DNA from: Sphaerolaimus hirsutus
Lineage: Eukaryota > Nematoda > Chromadorea > Monhysterida > Sphaerolaimidae
Direction of reading: 5' to 3'
DNA length: 64,000 nt
NCBI GenBank assembly: GCA_964036195.1
Contig: OZ038456.1
Location: 20,598,104 to 20,662,103 of the forward strand
In this document: in pieces, positions 22,663 to 34,252 of the stretch
Layout: every line of letters begins with the position of its first letter
Position numbering within the stretch: position 1 is the stretch's first letter
Position numbers and translations under genes: made by a program
The notes under the pieces: model-generated
What the model saw: the letters and a program-made list of their open reading frames with translations, nothing else
What the model was told of the DNA's origin: nothing
Databases searched by the model: none

Positions 22663-23815
22663 TGCGGTCCGCCGGGTGTAAGCTCATAGGTCTTCAGTCA
22701 ACTTTGACAGGGCAATAAAACTCGGACCAACTCATAACTAAAAATATCGTAGTTAAAATAGTCACCTATTTTTGGAAACTGTATTCGCAAAATGACTGGG
22801 CTTATTTTACCCGTTTTGCTATAAATACATTTCTGTGGAATGAAACGGTGCCAATGAAACGCGCACGCGACCCTCGCCTCGCGCCGCATCAAAATGCAAT
22901 ATACCATAGTTCCTGGATTAGTTCCCCAACCTTGAATAGCCCCCACCTATTACCCGAATGAGGGAAAGTCCCAGACCCTGTAAATTGCCCTGTAAAATGT
23001 GTCAAGTCATGTAACGTGCCCGGTAAAATGGCAAACGTACTTTACTCTGAATTTCACGATTATTTCTGAAAAAAATAATAAACCCCCCTCAAAAAAGCCC
23101 CCTCTCGAAATATCCCCTCAAAATTTCCACTCTGAAAAAATAAACTCCCTGGGGGTATTTCGAGGAAATACGGTATTTGGATGCTTTGATCGTCCTCGCC
23201 ATTCATTTTCTTTTTTTTTTGTTTTGGCACACTCCCAACGTAATTTCTACCTACTGTTCTATTAGAGGTGCCGTTCGATTGAAGGGCGCTGTTCTATGGT
23301 TTTCGTGAGTGCAAAAACGCTCTAAAACCTGCCGTTCCATTAGAGGTGATGTTCAATTAGAAGAAATACGGTACTTCGTATTTGTAGTTGTTGAACTGTT
23401 AAATACCTCGATTACATAACTTGACGGATGCATTCATAATGATACAATGAATAAGGTGAATGCTCTGAGGAAAAAATACCTGCCCCTCTAAAACTACTGA
23501 CGAAATAACAACTCCCCGGGGGTATTATTCGAGGATACGGTACATAAATACTTCATAAACACGCCAGATCCGCTTAAACATATAGCCATGCGTGCAAACG
23601 TATTTAGAACACGGTAATACCCCGTCCGTCAACTGAATGGTTTACTTAAATAGCAAACTGGTGAATTTAGGCGTAATGTGTGCCCACGCAGAACTGTGAC
23701 GCAAAAATGTGTCACACCAGCATAATTATCATATAAATATTCTACTAATTATGTAGTTTTTAATTAGCTGAAAAGATTAGTCATGCCTCGAGATTTGCTT
23801 CATCATATCGTTGTA
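22663..23815. repeat. Duplicated segment (partner 8413-9765), non-coding
   Basis: Nearly identical to 8413-9765 apart from small indels and one 186-bp palindromic insertion missing here. Diverges after GATTTGCTTCATCATAT, where contig 1 has a GGGATC element. Confidence 0.75.
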
Positions 23816-24937
23816 GGTATATTTTAATAATTGACCAAACACATTTACCTAACTGAAGCCTCCCATCCCCATAACACACGGCTCTACGAGCATTGGGTGT
23901 CAACTGGACTCCGCGTCAATTCAGATTTGAGTTGACATGTCAAGTGCACATGCGGCAATCTTAAGTGATCAATATGATTAGTACGGCATTGCTTCTTATA
24001 TTTACTTCTTGTAGGAGGGCAGTAATCTAAAATATTAGTATTTTACCGTGTTGCTTCTAATAGGTGGGTTCCGTTTCTATTTTTCCCACCGAACCTTAAA
24101 CACATTTTCAGTTGAGTCGAGTTGTTTTTAGATTTTCAGTTGCTTTTCAATTGACATCCGATGTGATTGGCAACTAGTGTGTGTAGGGCCGATATGACAA
24201 TGTTATTTTCTCACTCTACCTAAATTGCTTTCGTTTCACAATAGAACTTTACGGAATTAACAAGATACAGAATTTATCGGGTCATTTTATTCATCAAATT
24301 ATGGTAACATCCGGTTAGATCAGCATATAGGTATACACTTTAAATGCGTATTATTTATGCTGATATGAGAGGGATTACGCTACAGATTATTTTTAATCAG
24401 GTATAATCACAAAATCAACATGATTAACTATAAAACTCGGTGACTGCGCAAAAGTCGTTCAAAGGGGACGAAATATCGGAAACGAAAGTGACAAAATTTG
24501 CTAATTTTAATATTTTGGCGAAAAATTGGGCTTTTTAGAAAATGGTGCCATGACTAGTGATGGAAAAGGCACCGGGAAAAGGCACCGCACCGCACCGGCA
24601 CTGGTGCCATTCCTCAGAAAGGGCACCTGGCACCTGGAAAACATGGCACCGCACCGGCATCATTCTGAAAAAAATAGCACCGGCACCCTGGCCTGGGGCA
24701 CCGGCCAGTTGCCGGGACTAGCACCGAAAGGCACCGCACCGGGCTGAAAGTTCCGAAGGATTTATTGGGTATTTTCTTAGAGGCCGCACCTTCGGAAGTG
24801 CATTTTTCCACGAATTCTCTATCGATTTTGATGTTTGAGCATTCAAAATGATTGGAATGATGTGGCGATCACTCTATAAAGCAATTAGAATAATTACAAA
24901 TGATAGCTCAGATATTTAGTCTGCTCCAATACACATA

Positions 24938-25322
24938 CCGTATTTCCTCGAAATACCCCCCCCCCCTCTGGAGACCACTACGAAACAATCACCCCCCCCA
25001 GATTGAGTGTAAGAGAACGTACATGCCAAATACTGCAGTTTGTGTTCTGCGTAGTGCAGAACACACGTTAAAACAATGTCGGAATCACGTTAGAACAGTG
25101 TTTATACCATCTAAATACGTACTAATATTAGTCTACATAACTTTATAAATGGCGGTTTTTGTTGTATTTTTCGACGTCTGCGTACGTTTCAGACGACAAT
25201 TTCGTACTGGGATTCCAAAAATTTTCTTGTGAAATAAACCCCCCCCCCCCTCGTTTGACCCCCCCCTCTCGAGACCACTATGAAACAATCACCCCCCGGG
25301 GGGTATTTCGAGGAAATACGGT
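24938..25322. mobile_element. CCGTATTTCCTCGAAATACC palindromic MITE
   Basis: Ends ACCGTATTTCCTCGAAATAC and GTATTTCGAGGAAATACGGT are perfect inverted repeats followed inward by C/G runs. Other copies: 45217-45478 and 47387-47692; decayed copies near 8820, 17531, 23080 and 35450. Core phrase CATAAATGGCGGTTTTTGTT is shared in part with 47480-47600. Confidence 0.7.
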
Positions 25323-25575
25323 ATATTCCGGTTACTTTACACCCTGCATGCGTGGTTCCCGCTGGAAGTGTGCCAACGATGGTTAACGCGTCCGAGTTTC
25401 ATATAAGGATGACAAAATTGATTGTTGTTATAATGTTATTCATTAACATATTCACATCGATGAATTTTTTTCATATTTTTACAGAAATCGCATGATTTAA
25501 TAATCATTGGCACGCTTCCAACACGTGACATAAATCAGTGCGAGGGCAGAGTATCACGTAAGCCGAGTATACCAG
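25323..25575. mobile_element. TATACTC-type palindromic MITE
   Basis: Same family as 2546-2810 and 29373-29624, with GTGTGCCAACGATGGTTAAC and TTAATAATCATTGGCACGCT arms. Inserted directly against the preceding MITE. The remaining 25576-25850 is GGTGCC-element core. Confidence 0.65.
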
Positions 25576-26144
25576 TAGTTACTAATGTCTACCAATGTCT
25601 GGGGTGGATATTGTATAGGAAATGTTGCTATGTTTTGTCATATACTGACATCAAATTATGAACAAAATGGTAAAACAAACACATATTTATGATTGAAGAA
25701 AACACAATCATGTATTCCCTCTTCAGAAAGGGTATGGCACATTTCAAACTAAATTTGTCGAGACGTTTTTTCTAAAAATGACAAGAAACAGTTGAATCTA
25801 AAATATTGATCTTACTAATATGAATCAGCACATGCTGTTCACGAAATTTTACACCCTATTCTAACTTGGCCGGTGTCTTTCCCGCTGCCTTTTACTTTGG
25901 CCCTGGTGCTGGCACCTTTGGCACCGGCTGAAAAATGGCACCGCACCGCACCGGCACCGGCGCTATTCTGGAAAAAATGGCAGCGGCACCGGAAAGGCAC
26001 CTTTTAAAAATGGCACCGCACCGCACCAGCACCTTATTTTCAACGTTCCGTCAGGTCGACGCACACGCACCAAGAGCAAGGCAGTTCGTGTGTTTCTTTA
26101 TTTGTTATCAATACGTGGTTTTCGTATATGACTTGTGTGAAAAC

Positions 26145-28041
26145 TAGGGTGTCAAAAAACTTTTTTTTACGGAAAACGGAAAGGTAAAATTTTTTCACTT
26201 TACGGAAAACAGAAAGGTAAAAAAAAATTTCTGCCGGAAAACGGAAAGGTAAAAAAATTTCACTCAGCGGAAAACGGAAAGGTAAAAAAAAATTGTCGGC
26301 CGGAAAACGGAAAAATGAAATGCCGGAAAACGGAAAACGGAAAGCAACATTTTCACGGAAACAGAAAAAAAGTGAAATTAGCACGGTAATAGACAAATTT
26401 GCAGAAGGAAAACCTGCATGCAGGTTTGCTTGTTTGGCTTTGATTGTGGTAGCTGTACATTCTGCAACTATGGATCATGCCTGTAACTTCACTTGTAGTT
26501 CAAGCTTAACTGAACCAACAAAAAATCATCAAAAAGTAGCTATAGTGGCCATAGGAAAGGAGACACTATGACAATTTCACAGTCTAGAAGCAGTGGGAAT
26601 CACTGATGACCCCTATGCAATTGATGACAACATTGCAGAGGAGATGATAATAAATAGCATAAAATTTAACAACAACAACAAATGATACTATATTGACTGG
26701 CCATATAAAGAGAGTATCAGTGACCTGCCCACGGGAAAAGCAGAAGCCTTGGTGCAGTTTCAATCACTGATAAGAATATTCAACAAAGATCCAAACTTAT
26801 TCAAACAATACCGGAAAGTTTTGGACGACCAACTAGAAAAGGGAATAATTGAGATCTGTGATGACAAAACAGACAACAAGGGGATTCATTACCTGCCACG
26901 CCAGCCAGTAATCACGCCGGGCAAATCGACATCATGCAGAATCGTGTACGATGGGTCGGCAGGTAAGCCCAGTTTCAACGAGTGCCTTTTTAGAGGACCA
27001 ATTACAACACCATTAGCACTGGGCCTACTCCTTAGGTTCAGGGCAGGCAATCTAGCATTAATTGCCGATATTGAAAAGGCATTTTTGCAAATAGGATTGC
27101 ATGACCAAGCTAGAGACTACACATGATTTTTCTGGCTGAAAGATGCCTCAAAACCAGTAACTGAAAATAACTTAATAGTACTTCGTTTTAACGTGTACTG
27201 TTTGGACTTGTCTGCAGCCCAGCAATTTTGGGAGCAGTCATAAAATACCATTTAAATGTGACAATAAACAACATGAATGAATATGAAGAAAATGAAGGGG
27301 AACAAACCAGTTGGCAATGATAATAAACAACATTTACGTTGATAACTTCATCATGAGTATCACGAATGAAGTTGAAGCTTTAGAACTATATTTCAAAGTC
27401 AAAGCTTTATTTAACCAATGTTCTATGAACATGAGGGAATGGCTGTCAAACTCCAGATCAGTCATGAATGAAATAGCAGAAAACGACAGGAGTCCAAAGG
27501 TGAATAAAATTGTCGCAGTAATGGGCATGAAATAAAATCACCAAACGGACATGCTGGCAATATAAACACCAAAATTGCAAATTGACAGCATCACAACACC
27601 AACCAGACAAAACTTGAATAAATTATTGGTGTCAGCATATGACCCAATTGGGTTCACAGCACCTGTTTCACTGACCCTGAAATCCCAGTTGTCAATGCTG
27701 CTCCAAGAGACAAAAACAACACAATGGGATGAGCCAATTGAAGATAAATACAGATTGGAAAAACAATGGAAAAATGCCAGAAAACTGAAAATCGAGCCAG
27801 AAAATGGAAAAATGGCGTGGTAAAACGGAAACGGAAAGGTAAAAATTTTTCAGCCAGAAAACAGAAAAATGGGCCGGAAAAACGGAAACGGAAAGGTAAA
27901 AAATTTTCGGCTGCCAGAAAACGGAAAGGTAAAATTTTTTCAGCTGCCGGAAAACAGAAAGGTAAAATTTTTTCGGCTGCCGGAAAACGGAAAGGTAAAA
28001 AATTTTCCTGCGGAAAATGGAAACGGAAATTTGACACCCTA
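26145..28041. mobile_element. hAT-like element with CGGAAAA arrays carrying a BEL/Pao pol fragment
   Basis: The left end is TAGGGTGTCAAAAAAC, the right end TTTGACACCCTA, and the target duplication GTGAAAAC (26137-26144, 28042-28049) is perfect. CGGAAAACGGAAAGG arrays cover 26160-26400 and 27770-28035. Between them lies 1.2 kb of a BEL/Pao pol gene with no LTR visible. AAACGG-type motifs are the known subterminal binding sites of the plant hAT transposase Ac; the likeness is established knowledge applied by analogy. The pol fragment is either captured cargo or an older insertion trimmed to fit. Confidence 0.88.
26590..27770 (+). pseudogene. BEL/Pao retrotransposon pol fragment (reverse transcriptase region), broken
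   Basis: Translated pieces follow the BEL/Pao order: an AVGITDDPYAIDDNIAEEM segment, then DWPYKESISDLP, LPRQPVITPGKST, CRIVYDGSAG, FRGPITTPLALG, ALIADIEKAFLQIGL (RT motif A with the catalytic Asp), then IYVDNF (the YVDN active-site box of this superfamily) and SAYDPIGFTAPVSL. The frame is broken by TGA codons at about 26683 and 27124, the latter at the T-R-F position of the family where CGA became TGA, and by several frame changes. No protease, integrase or LTR was seen. Not functional. Confidence 0.85.
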
Positions 28042-28068
28042 GTGAAAACTGAAATGGCGACATCCAGC

Positions 28069-28200
28069 TAGGGTTCAAACGGGACCAGTTTTTCGGACCG
28101 GGACCGGGACCAGAAATTTTCTAATGTCGGGACCGGGACTGGGGGGTCAGGACAGGGACTGGGATTTGCCGAACCATGTACCGGCACCGCGGTCTTGTTT
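28069..28200. mobile_element. GGGACC-array hAT-like element, left end only
   Basis: Starts TAGGGTTCAAACGGGACC and continues with GGACCGGGACC units, then loses the pattern by about 28200. No right terminus found. It shows a third motif joined to the same 13-bp TAGGGTTCAAACG terminus. Confidence 0.6.
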
Positions 28201-28373
28201 GTACCATAGTGGTACGTAATATCCAGCCAATGTTGTTCCACACACCTCCACTGTCTGAAGAACCACACTCAAGGTATTAGCCTTTTCTTATAACATTATT
28301 CAAGCACTATTTCATTGCCATCTTTACTCAATTGTATATGGAGCCCGGCGAACGGGGGAGGGGGCGGCGCCCC

Positions 28374-29051
28374 TAGCGTTCAAACGATATATCGTATCGA
28401 ATATTGAATATCGGATATCGACCATTTTTCATATCGAATATCGAATATTGATATCAAAAATTTTGAAAAGATATCGAAAATCGACCATTTTTTTGATATA
28501 TCGAACCTGTATTGTGTCCCTAAATTAAGTTTTCATTTTCATTTTGAGATATTTATGATTGATCTGATTTGCTTATAGTATTGTATTTGATGAGTAAAAG
28601 TACAGTATTCATAATGTCATTTTTGTTGAAGTGCTAAAATTGAAGCTAGAAAATGATGATATGCTTTTTTTGCAACATGCAATTAAGCAATTAGGTTATA
28701 AGTATAAACTGTAATATCTACCAATTTTCTATTTGTCTGATACACTTTGATTCATCATGTTTCTCTGCCATGTTCTTCTTTTGAGTGATGTAAACCTTGT
28801 TCAAATCACTTGTACCATTCACATTTCAGTAAAGAGATGATAAATCATGTGTGCCACCACATGAAAATACAATATGCCACTTGAAATATGCCTTGCTATA
28901 CCAAAAGCAAACCGCAATATCGAATATCGACCATTTTTCAATATCGAATATCGATATCGAGGTTCCATATCATATCGATATCAAATATCGAGTTTCAGAA
29001 AAATATATATATCGAATATCGATATCGAAAAGTCATATCGTTCGAACCCTA
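28374..29051. mobile_element. ATCGATAT-array hAT-like element
   Basis: Ends TAGCGTTCAAACGATATATC (one change in the terminus) and CGTTCGAACCCTA. The flanks GGCGCCCC and AACGCCCC match at six of eight positions. The 380-bp core, including TTGATTCATCATGTTT and CATGAAAATACAATATGCCA, is shared with 35521-36232. Confidence 0.8.
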
Positions 29052-29372
29052 AACGCCCCCCTAATTTTTGGCCCTATAGTTAAGAAATAGAGCCATGGCG
29101 CTGGCGCCATTTGTAGGCGCCAAGGTCTACTATCTAGGTTATTTTATATACCTATATTTCGTACTAGAATCATGTTGGGGAATTTTCTAACGCTGCTGTT
29201 ACATTACAGAAAAATACATTGGGTGGGTATTGGCGCAGTTGCAAAGTTAAAAAAATCGTGGCTATCGTAATGATTGGCGATTTTGGCGAAAAATTTGGCT
29301 TTTTGGGGGGAAAATCTGGGGAAAAACGGTGCCATGATACTTTTAGCATTGAAAAAATCCCTGGGGAATTTA

Positions 29373-29624
29373 TAGGTATACTCCGATTACTTTACACCCT
29401 GCACGCGTGGTTCCCGCTGGAAGTGTGCCAACGATGGTTAGCGCGTGTTTCATAAAAAGATGACACAATTGATTGTTGTTATAATGTTATTCATTAACAT
29501 ATTCACATCGATGAATTTTTTCATCTTTTTACGGAAATCGCATGACTTAACAATCATTGGCACGTTTCCAACGCGAGACATAAATCAGTGCGACGGCAGA
29601 GTATCATGTACGCCGAGTATATTT
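29373..29624. mobile_element. TATACTC MITE, polymorphic insertion
   Basis: Ends TATACTCCGATTACTTTACA and TCATGTACGCCGAGTATA. The matching place in contig 1 (about 10678-10695) reads through without it, so it inserted after the copies separated. Confidence 0.8.
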
Positions 29625-30350
29625 TACAGATGTCAGAAAATAAAAAAATAAGAGTTTCTATATTTTTTCCAGCATTTCCAGAGATTTATTTAGTTGTATT
29701 TAGTCGTTGAGAGATTTTCTGAGACTTTGAACATATCAGAACATACAAAAACATGTAATAAATATTTATTTATATTTTCCGGTATTCTTAGGGAGATTGA
29801 AGTATTTATATCTTATTTTTGAAAAATTTCCAGAGATAGAATGTTTTATTTTCTAAAATCACCAATTTTTCCAACGCCTTTTCATTGTCTTTCACAAATT
29901 TTTCCAACGCTAGACCCCTTTTCATTGTCTTTCACAATTGCATTTGCAACGATCTACAGAACGCAGGTGCATTTTCGATCGGAAATCAAACGTAAGCACA
30001 CTCTGAAAGTTACATCTAGAAATAAAACGGAAAGTATAAGAGATCCACACCTCAGAAACTTACATTCATACATAAATAAGAAAACAAGAAAAAACCGCTA
30101 TGTATAAATGTGATAAGAGACATCAAAACAACAACCACAAAGCTAGTGATGTTAAAAGGCCATGGCGCTTGGCGCCATTTTGCTATGGCGTCATTGGCGT
30201 TTGGGGGCCAAAGTCCTGCCGATTTTTACATCACTACTATTGGCAAAAAACTCCTTACATACGGCAATATGCTAAAAACGAGTAAAAAGCGAGGTGAAAT
30301 ACGAATGCAAGTATCATCAAATTTTTTTACCATCACTAAAACCGATCAAT
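29625..30350. other. 3' flank of NURF301 copy B
   Basis: Aligns with 10690-11802 minus the palindromic MITE 10915-11337. Holds the small TAGTGATG remnant at 30146-30236. No gene. Confidence 0.6.
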
Positions 30351-33300
30351 TTAAGGTATAAATTCGGGATGTCTCCTAGCTAGCTGCGCTTTCAACTGGG
30401 CCAAATTTTCGTCAAACCTCTTTTCCAATATTGACGCGCACTGACACACGGGTGAATTCTGCGAGTGCTAAATTAATTAATTTCAACCATTAACACTCAA
30501 AACTCATAATGGCCGCACACACTGCGAAATTATTTCCCCATTTCGAAAATATGGATAAAATGGTATATGAACTCACTTTGGCAACTCGCCAAACTGTTAC
30601 AGTAAGTATTGAGATTTCGCTACTGCTATATTTCGATATGGGGGGGGGGGGTTTGGTAGCCAAAAAAGATAAAAAGCTGAGCGGCCACAGGATCGATAGA
30701 TTACTGGGCGGTTGGGGGGGGGGTAAGCTCCCCATTGGAGACCCCTGCATATGACATTCTACAGGGTCTGAAGGTGGCCCCAGGTTCCGTTTTCATCGAA
30801 AAAAGAGAAAAGAACCTTTGCATTGAACACTCGCGCATTTTCAAATATGCGTCCCAAATCAGCGACGAAATCGGCCAAACAGCGGTAATCGAGCGATTCC
30901 AACTTTTCGGACACTTTGCGTAAATCTGTAGAAAGAAAAATTAATATTAGTTTGCAATTTTAGTTTGCTGAACACATTTTAGTTTGCCAGAATAAATGAT
31001 TTACGGTCTACATCAACAGTAGTTCACGGAAACCCATTTCCCTTTCGGTGAACTTCAATGGGTTTACCGTTTCCGTTTCAAACCTGTTTCCGAGTTTCCG
31101 AGTGCAAACAAGTTTCCAAGCTTCCGCAATTAAACTAGTCAAAAAGGAGCCAATGAATCATAATCCCGGAAAATTGCTCAATTTTTTTTGATTAAGTATT
31201 CCTCGATAAAACTGAAAACATATTAAAAACAAAAAATGTTTTTTTTTACACATCTTATTTTGAAAAATATAAAATCTACCAAAATCCCCAAAAACATCAC
31301 ACCCCCCCCCCTCCCAAAAAACCCACCCATAGGCCGTTTAATAATCCTGAAATACTGGGGGTAGCGAGTGCTGTCAACTGGATCCCTGAAGGGCCACGAA
31401 GTGCGGTGTTCTTTTAGGGCCTCAACTAAACGCCATAGTAGGGGGTAATCGTCGCGAGTTAACTCGAGCTGGAAATTTATTAAGGGCAAATAATTAGGGC
31501 ATTTTTGTGAATATTTTAGTAGGATTTTCTTGTTAATGTAGGGCATTAAAGTAGGGTGACTTAAATGGCACCGGAATTCTGTAGAATGGCGAAAATTCTG
31601 TAAAATCTAGAACGCTCGGTGACAAAAAGGAAAATTTTGCCGGGAATTTCACGCAACATTCGACAAATTAGTGTCACACTTTACAGGGAGCGTGACCAGC
31701 CGCAGTTGCCTCAAAAATTTTCATGACATTTCAAAGATTTACTTGTCAGCCAGAATTGACAAGATCGCCACCACTCAGATCAGGATAAAAAAACCCGATC
31801 AGATCGTCACTTGACCCGACAATCATAGCAGAACCTCCACAACCGACCCGTCAAAACCCGGGTCAAAACCAAAAACTGCCCTACAACCCTACCTCAGCAA
31901 CCTTCTCCGCCCTACAATTGGCCGCGTCGTCCTGACACTGGGGGCACGCATAGGAATCCATGGCTACCGCGTCTTCCTGGGTTATTCCTACGCAACGGGG
32001 GTGGAACCAATCGTCGCAACGGTCGCAGCCCACGTAGAATCTGAGGGGGGGGGGGGGGTTAAAATTTTATTCTTTGGTTTTTTTTTGGGGGGGGGGGGGC
32101 GGGTCGATTTTTTTGATTGGTGTTAAATGGGTGCGACGCGTATTTTGGGCGCATACACACTAGTTGACATCGTAATGTAGTGTAGGGTTCAAACGGGATC
32201 CCGATCCCGGATCCCGTGAAATTCCGGGATTTAGCAGTCCCGATCCCGATCCCAAAACCCCAATCCCGATCCCGATCCCGAAATCCAAAAATACCAATCC
32301 CGATCCCGATCCCGAAAACTTTCAAATCCCGATCTCGATCCCGAGAATCTCCCAAGTCCGGGATCCCGATCCCGGAAAAAATAGTGGAAATTATAAAAAG
32401 TGAAAAAATGACGTTTTTGCGTGCAAAAATGTCAACGCAAACCCCAGCGTCCATTTTATGTCACTTTTCTGGCATCCAACAGTATTTTGAGACCTTTATG
32501 AACAATTGTGAATGCCAGAACAGTGATAAAAATCTATCCCTATTCCCCAATCCCGATCCCGAAAAAATGCCAATCCCGATCCCGATCCCGTGACCCCAAT
32601 TCCGGCCAATCCCGATCCCGATCCCGAAATCTCAAAATATCAATCCCGATCCCGAAACCCCAATCCCGAAATCTCAAAGTGAATCCCGATCCCGATCCCG
32701 AAAAGTCAATCCCGTTTGAACCCTAATGTAGTGTCAACTGAAAACACACCAACAAATTTTTTAAAGCATCACACTCAACAGAAACAATGAAAATTAAGTG
32801 TCACGATATAAATTTGACTATGCTCTATCGCAAACGAAAGTTGAAATCACACGATTAACCAAAATTGAGGTGAATTAAGTTGACACGAATTGTGATGTCA
32901 ACTAGTGTGTGTGGAAAAATTGTGATCTAACACTGGAAAATTGCGAGCTGATAAAAATACTGTAGCCTATTGTGTTTACACGCCGAAATTTCGACAGATT
33001 TAAAAAACGCATAAATCAGCTTTGAACGCACTTTAGTCTACCAGAACGATTTATTTTTATCTTTATTTCCAATCAAAACCAACAAAAAAATGCAAAAAAA
33101 TAGAAATAACCCACTGTGTATCATCATAAGGAGTCTTGCAACTACAATAAACATTGTCCGACTGCTGTATCTGAACTGGCTGCGTCTGGCCCGGCTGTTT
33201 ATTACAAGACAAACACAGAAATTCGTCCATTTTGCGGGCTTTTTTAGAACTGATGCCCACGCAGCTGCCGTGGTACCACTTGCCGCACAGCGAGCACGCC

Positions 33301-34252
33301 AGGTAGAATCTGGATGGGATTTTTAAAATGATTTTCAGACTCCTTAAAGTAATGATCAAGTGGGCCCCGCACACACAGACACTAGTTGACTTAAAGATTT
33401 TTGTAATCCCCCAACCCCCGCCCCCCCCCCTTTTCCAACCCCCGGTCAGTAAAGAAATAAACTCATCGACTTCTTACACGAAACAAAAATTTTTTCGTGC
33501 CAGTCTGAACCACTGGCCGGACTGGTGCCAGTTCCGCAAAATGAGAAGTGAGAAGTGAAATGACAAAGGCGAAGTAAAAGCGCAAAGGCCAAGTGAAATG
33601 GCAAGTGAATTGGCAAGTGAAATGGCTAAAGCGAAGAGAAATTACTTTTTATTTTTTTCTTCGCTTTTGCCAATTCACTCGCCGTTTCACTTCGCCTTTG
33701 CCATTTCACTTCTCACTTCTTATTTTGCGGAGCTGGCCCCTGGTCGACTCTAAATGCATTTATGTGCCAATTTTGGACTTCTCACATTTCTCGCTATTTT
33801 TTCGACAAAAATGCGGACTTTAGCCCTATTCAGAGTGAACTTATCGACCTTTCACCATATTTTTTCTAAATACCCAAAAAGGTGCTAAACTTCTAAAATT
33901 CCCACCTGGTAGGATCATATCTAGTCCTACAAACGCAATGCAACTTGGACGGGTCCAACAAATTCTGAACCTCCGCAGCCTTCTGATGTTCATCGACCTC
34001 ACTACTCAATTTTCCATCCCTATCCTCAAATCGACTCAACCCCTCGGAAGCGGTCGACACTTCCGGACCCATGTTCAAAAACTGCTCCCCATTCCCACTA
34101 TGGGACATTGTGTAGGTTTGCTGTGTGGGTGGGGCGTGGCCGCCATGTTGGGGCTGTCCGGCGTGCTGTTGTAGCTGAATTTGATTGTTCCAGTTCCCTT
34201 CCATTTGGAGGAGACTTTCGGCCGCTCGACGTTCTTCCATTTCGTTCATACT
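30351..34252 (-). CDS. nurf-1: PHD-PHD-bromodomain exons of NURF301 copy B
   Basis: Six exons (33906-34252, 33115-33309, 31893-32040, 31327-31468, 30816-30925, 30351-30458), identical in length to those in copy A. All zinc ligands and the bromodomain BC-loop Asn are kept. The equal exon lengths against many intron indels show purifying selection on coding sequence in both copies, as expected for alleles of a working gene. Confidence 0.92.

Larger units (their letters stand above)
24555..26038. mobile_element. GGTGCC-array hAT-like element, interrupted, right terminus lost
   Basis: The left terminus TAGTGATGGAAAAGGCACC is followed by a GGCACC array. The core from about 24745 matches the core of the element at 3844. 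The core is split by two nested MITEs (24938-25322 and 25323-25575). The right array ends near 26038 without a CATCACTA terminus. It inserted into a GGTGCCATGA sequence that is intact at 29327-29338 and 10631-10642. Confidence 0.7.

Noticed and set aside
26040..26396. Phe/Pro-rich open frames over CGGAAAA arrays (also 27654-28078 and 58701-59363)
   Set aside because: They follow the repeat unit and exist only because the unit lacks stop codons on that strand; no start context or splice support.
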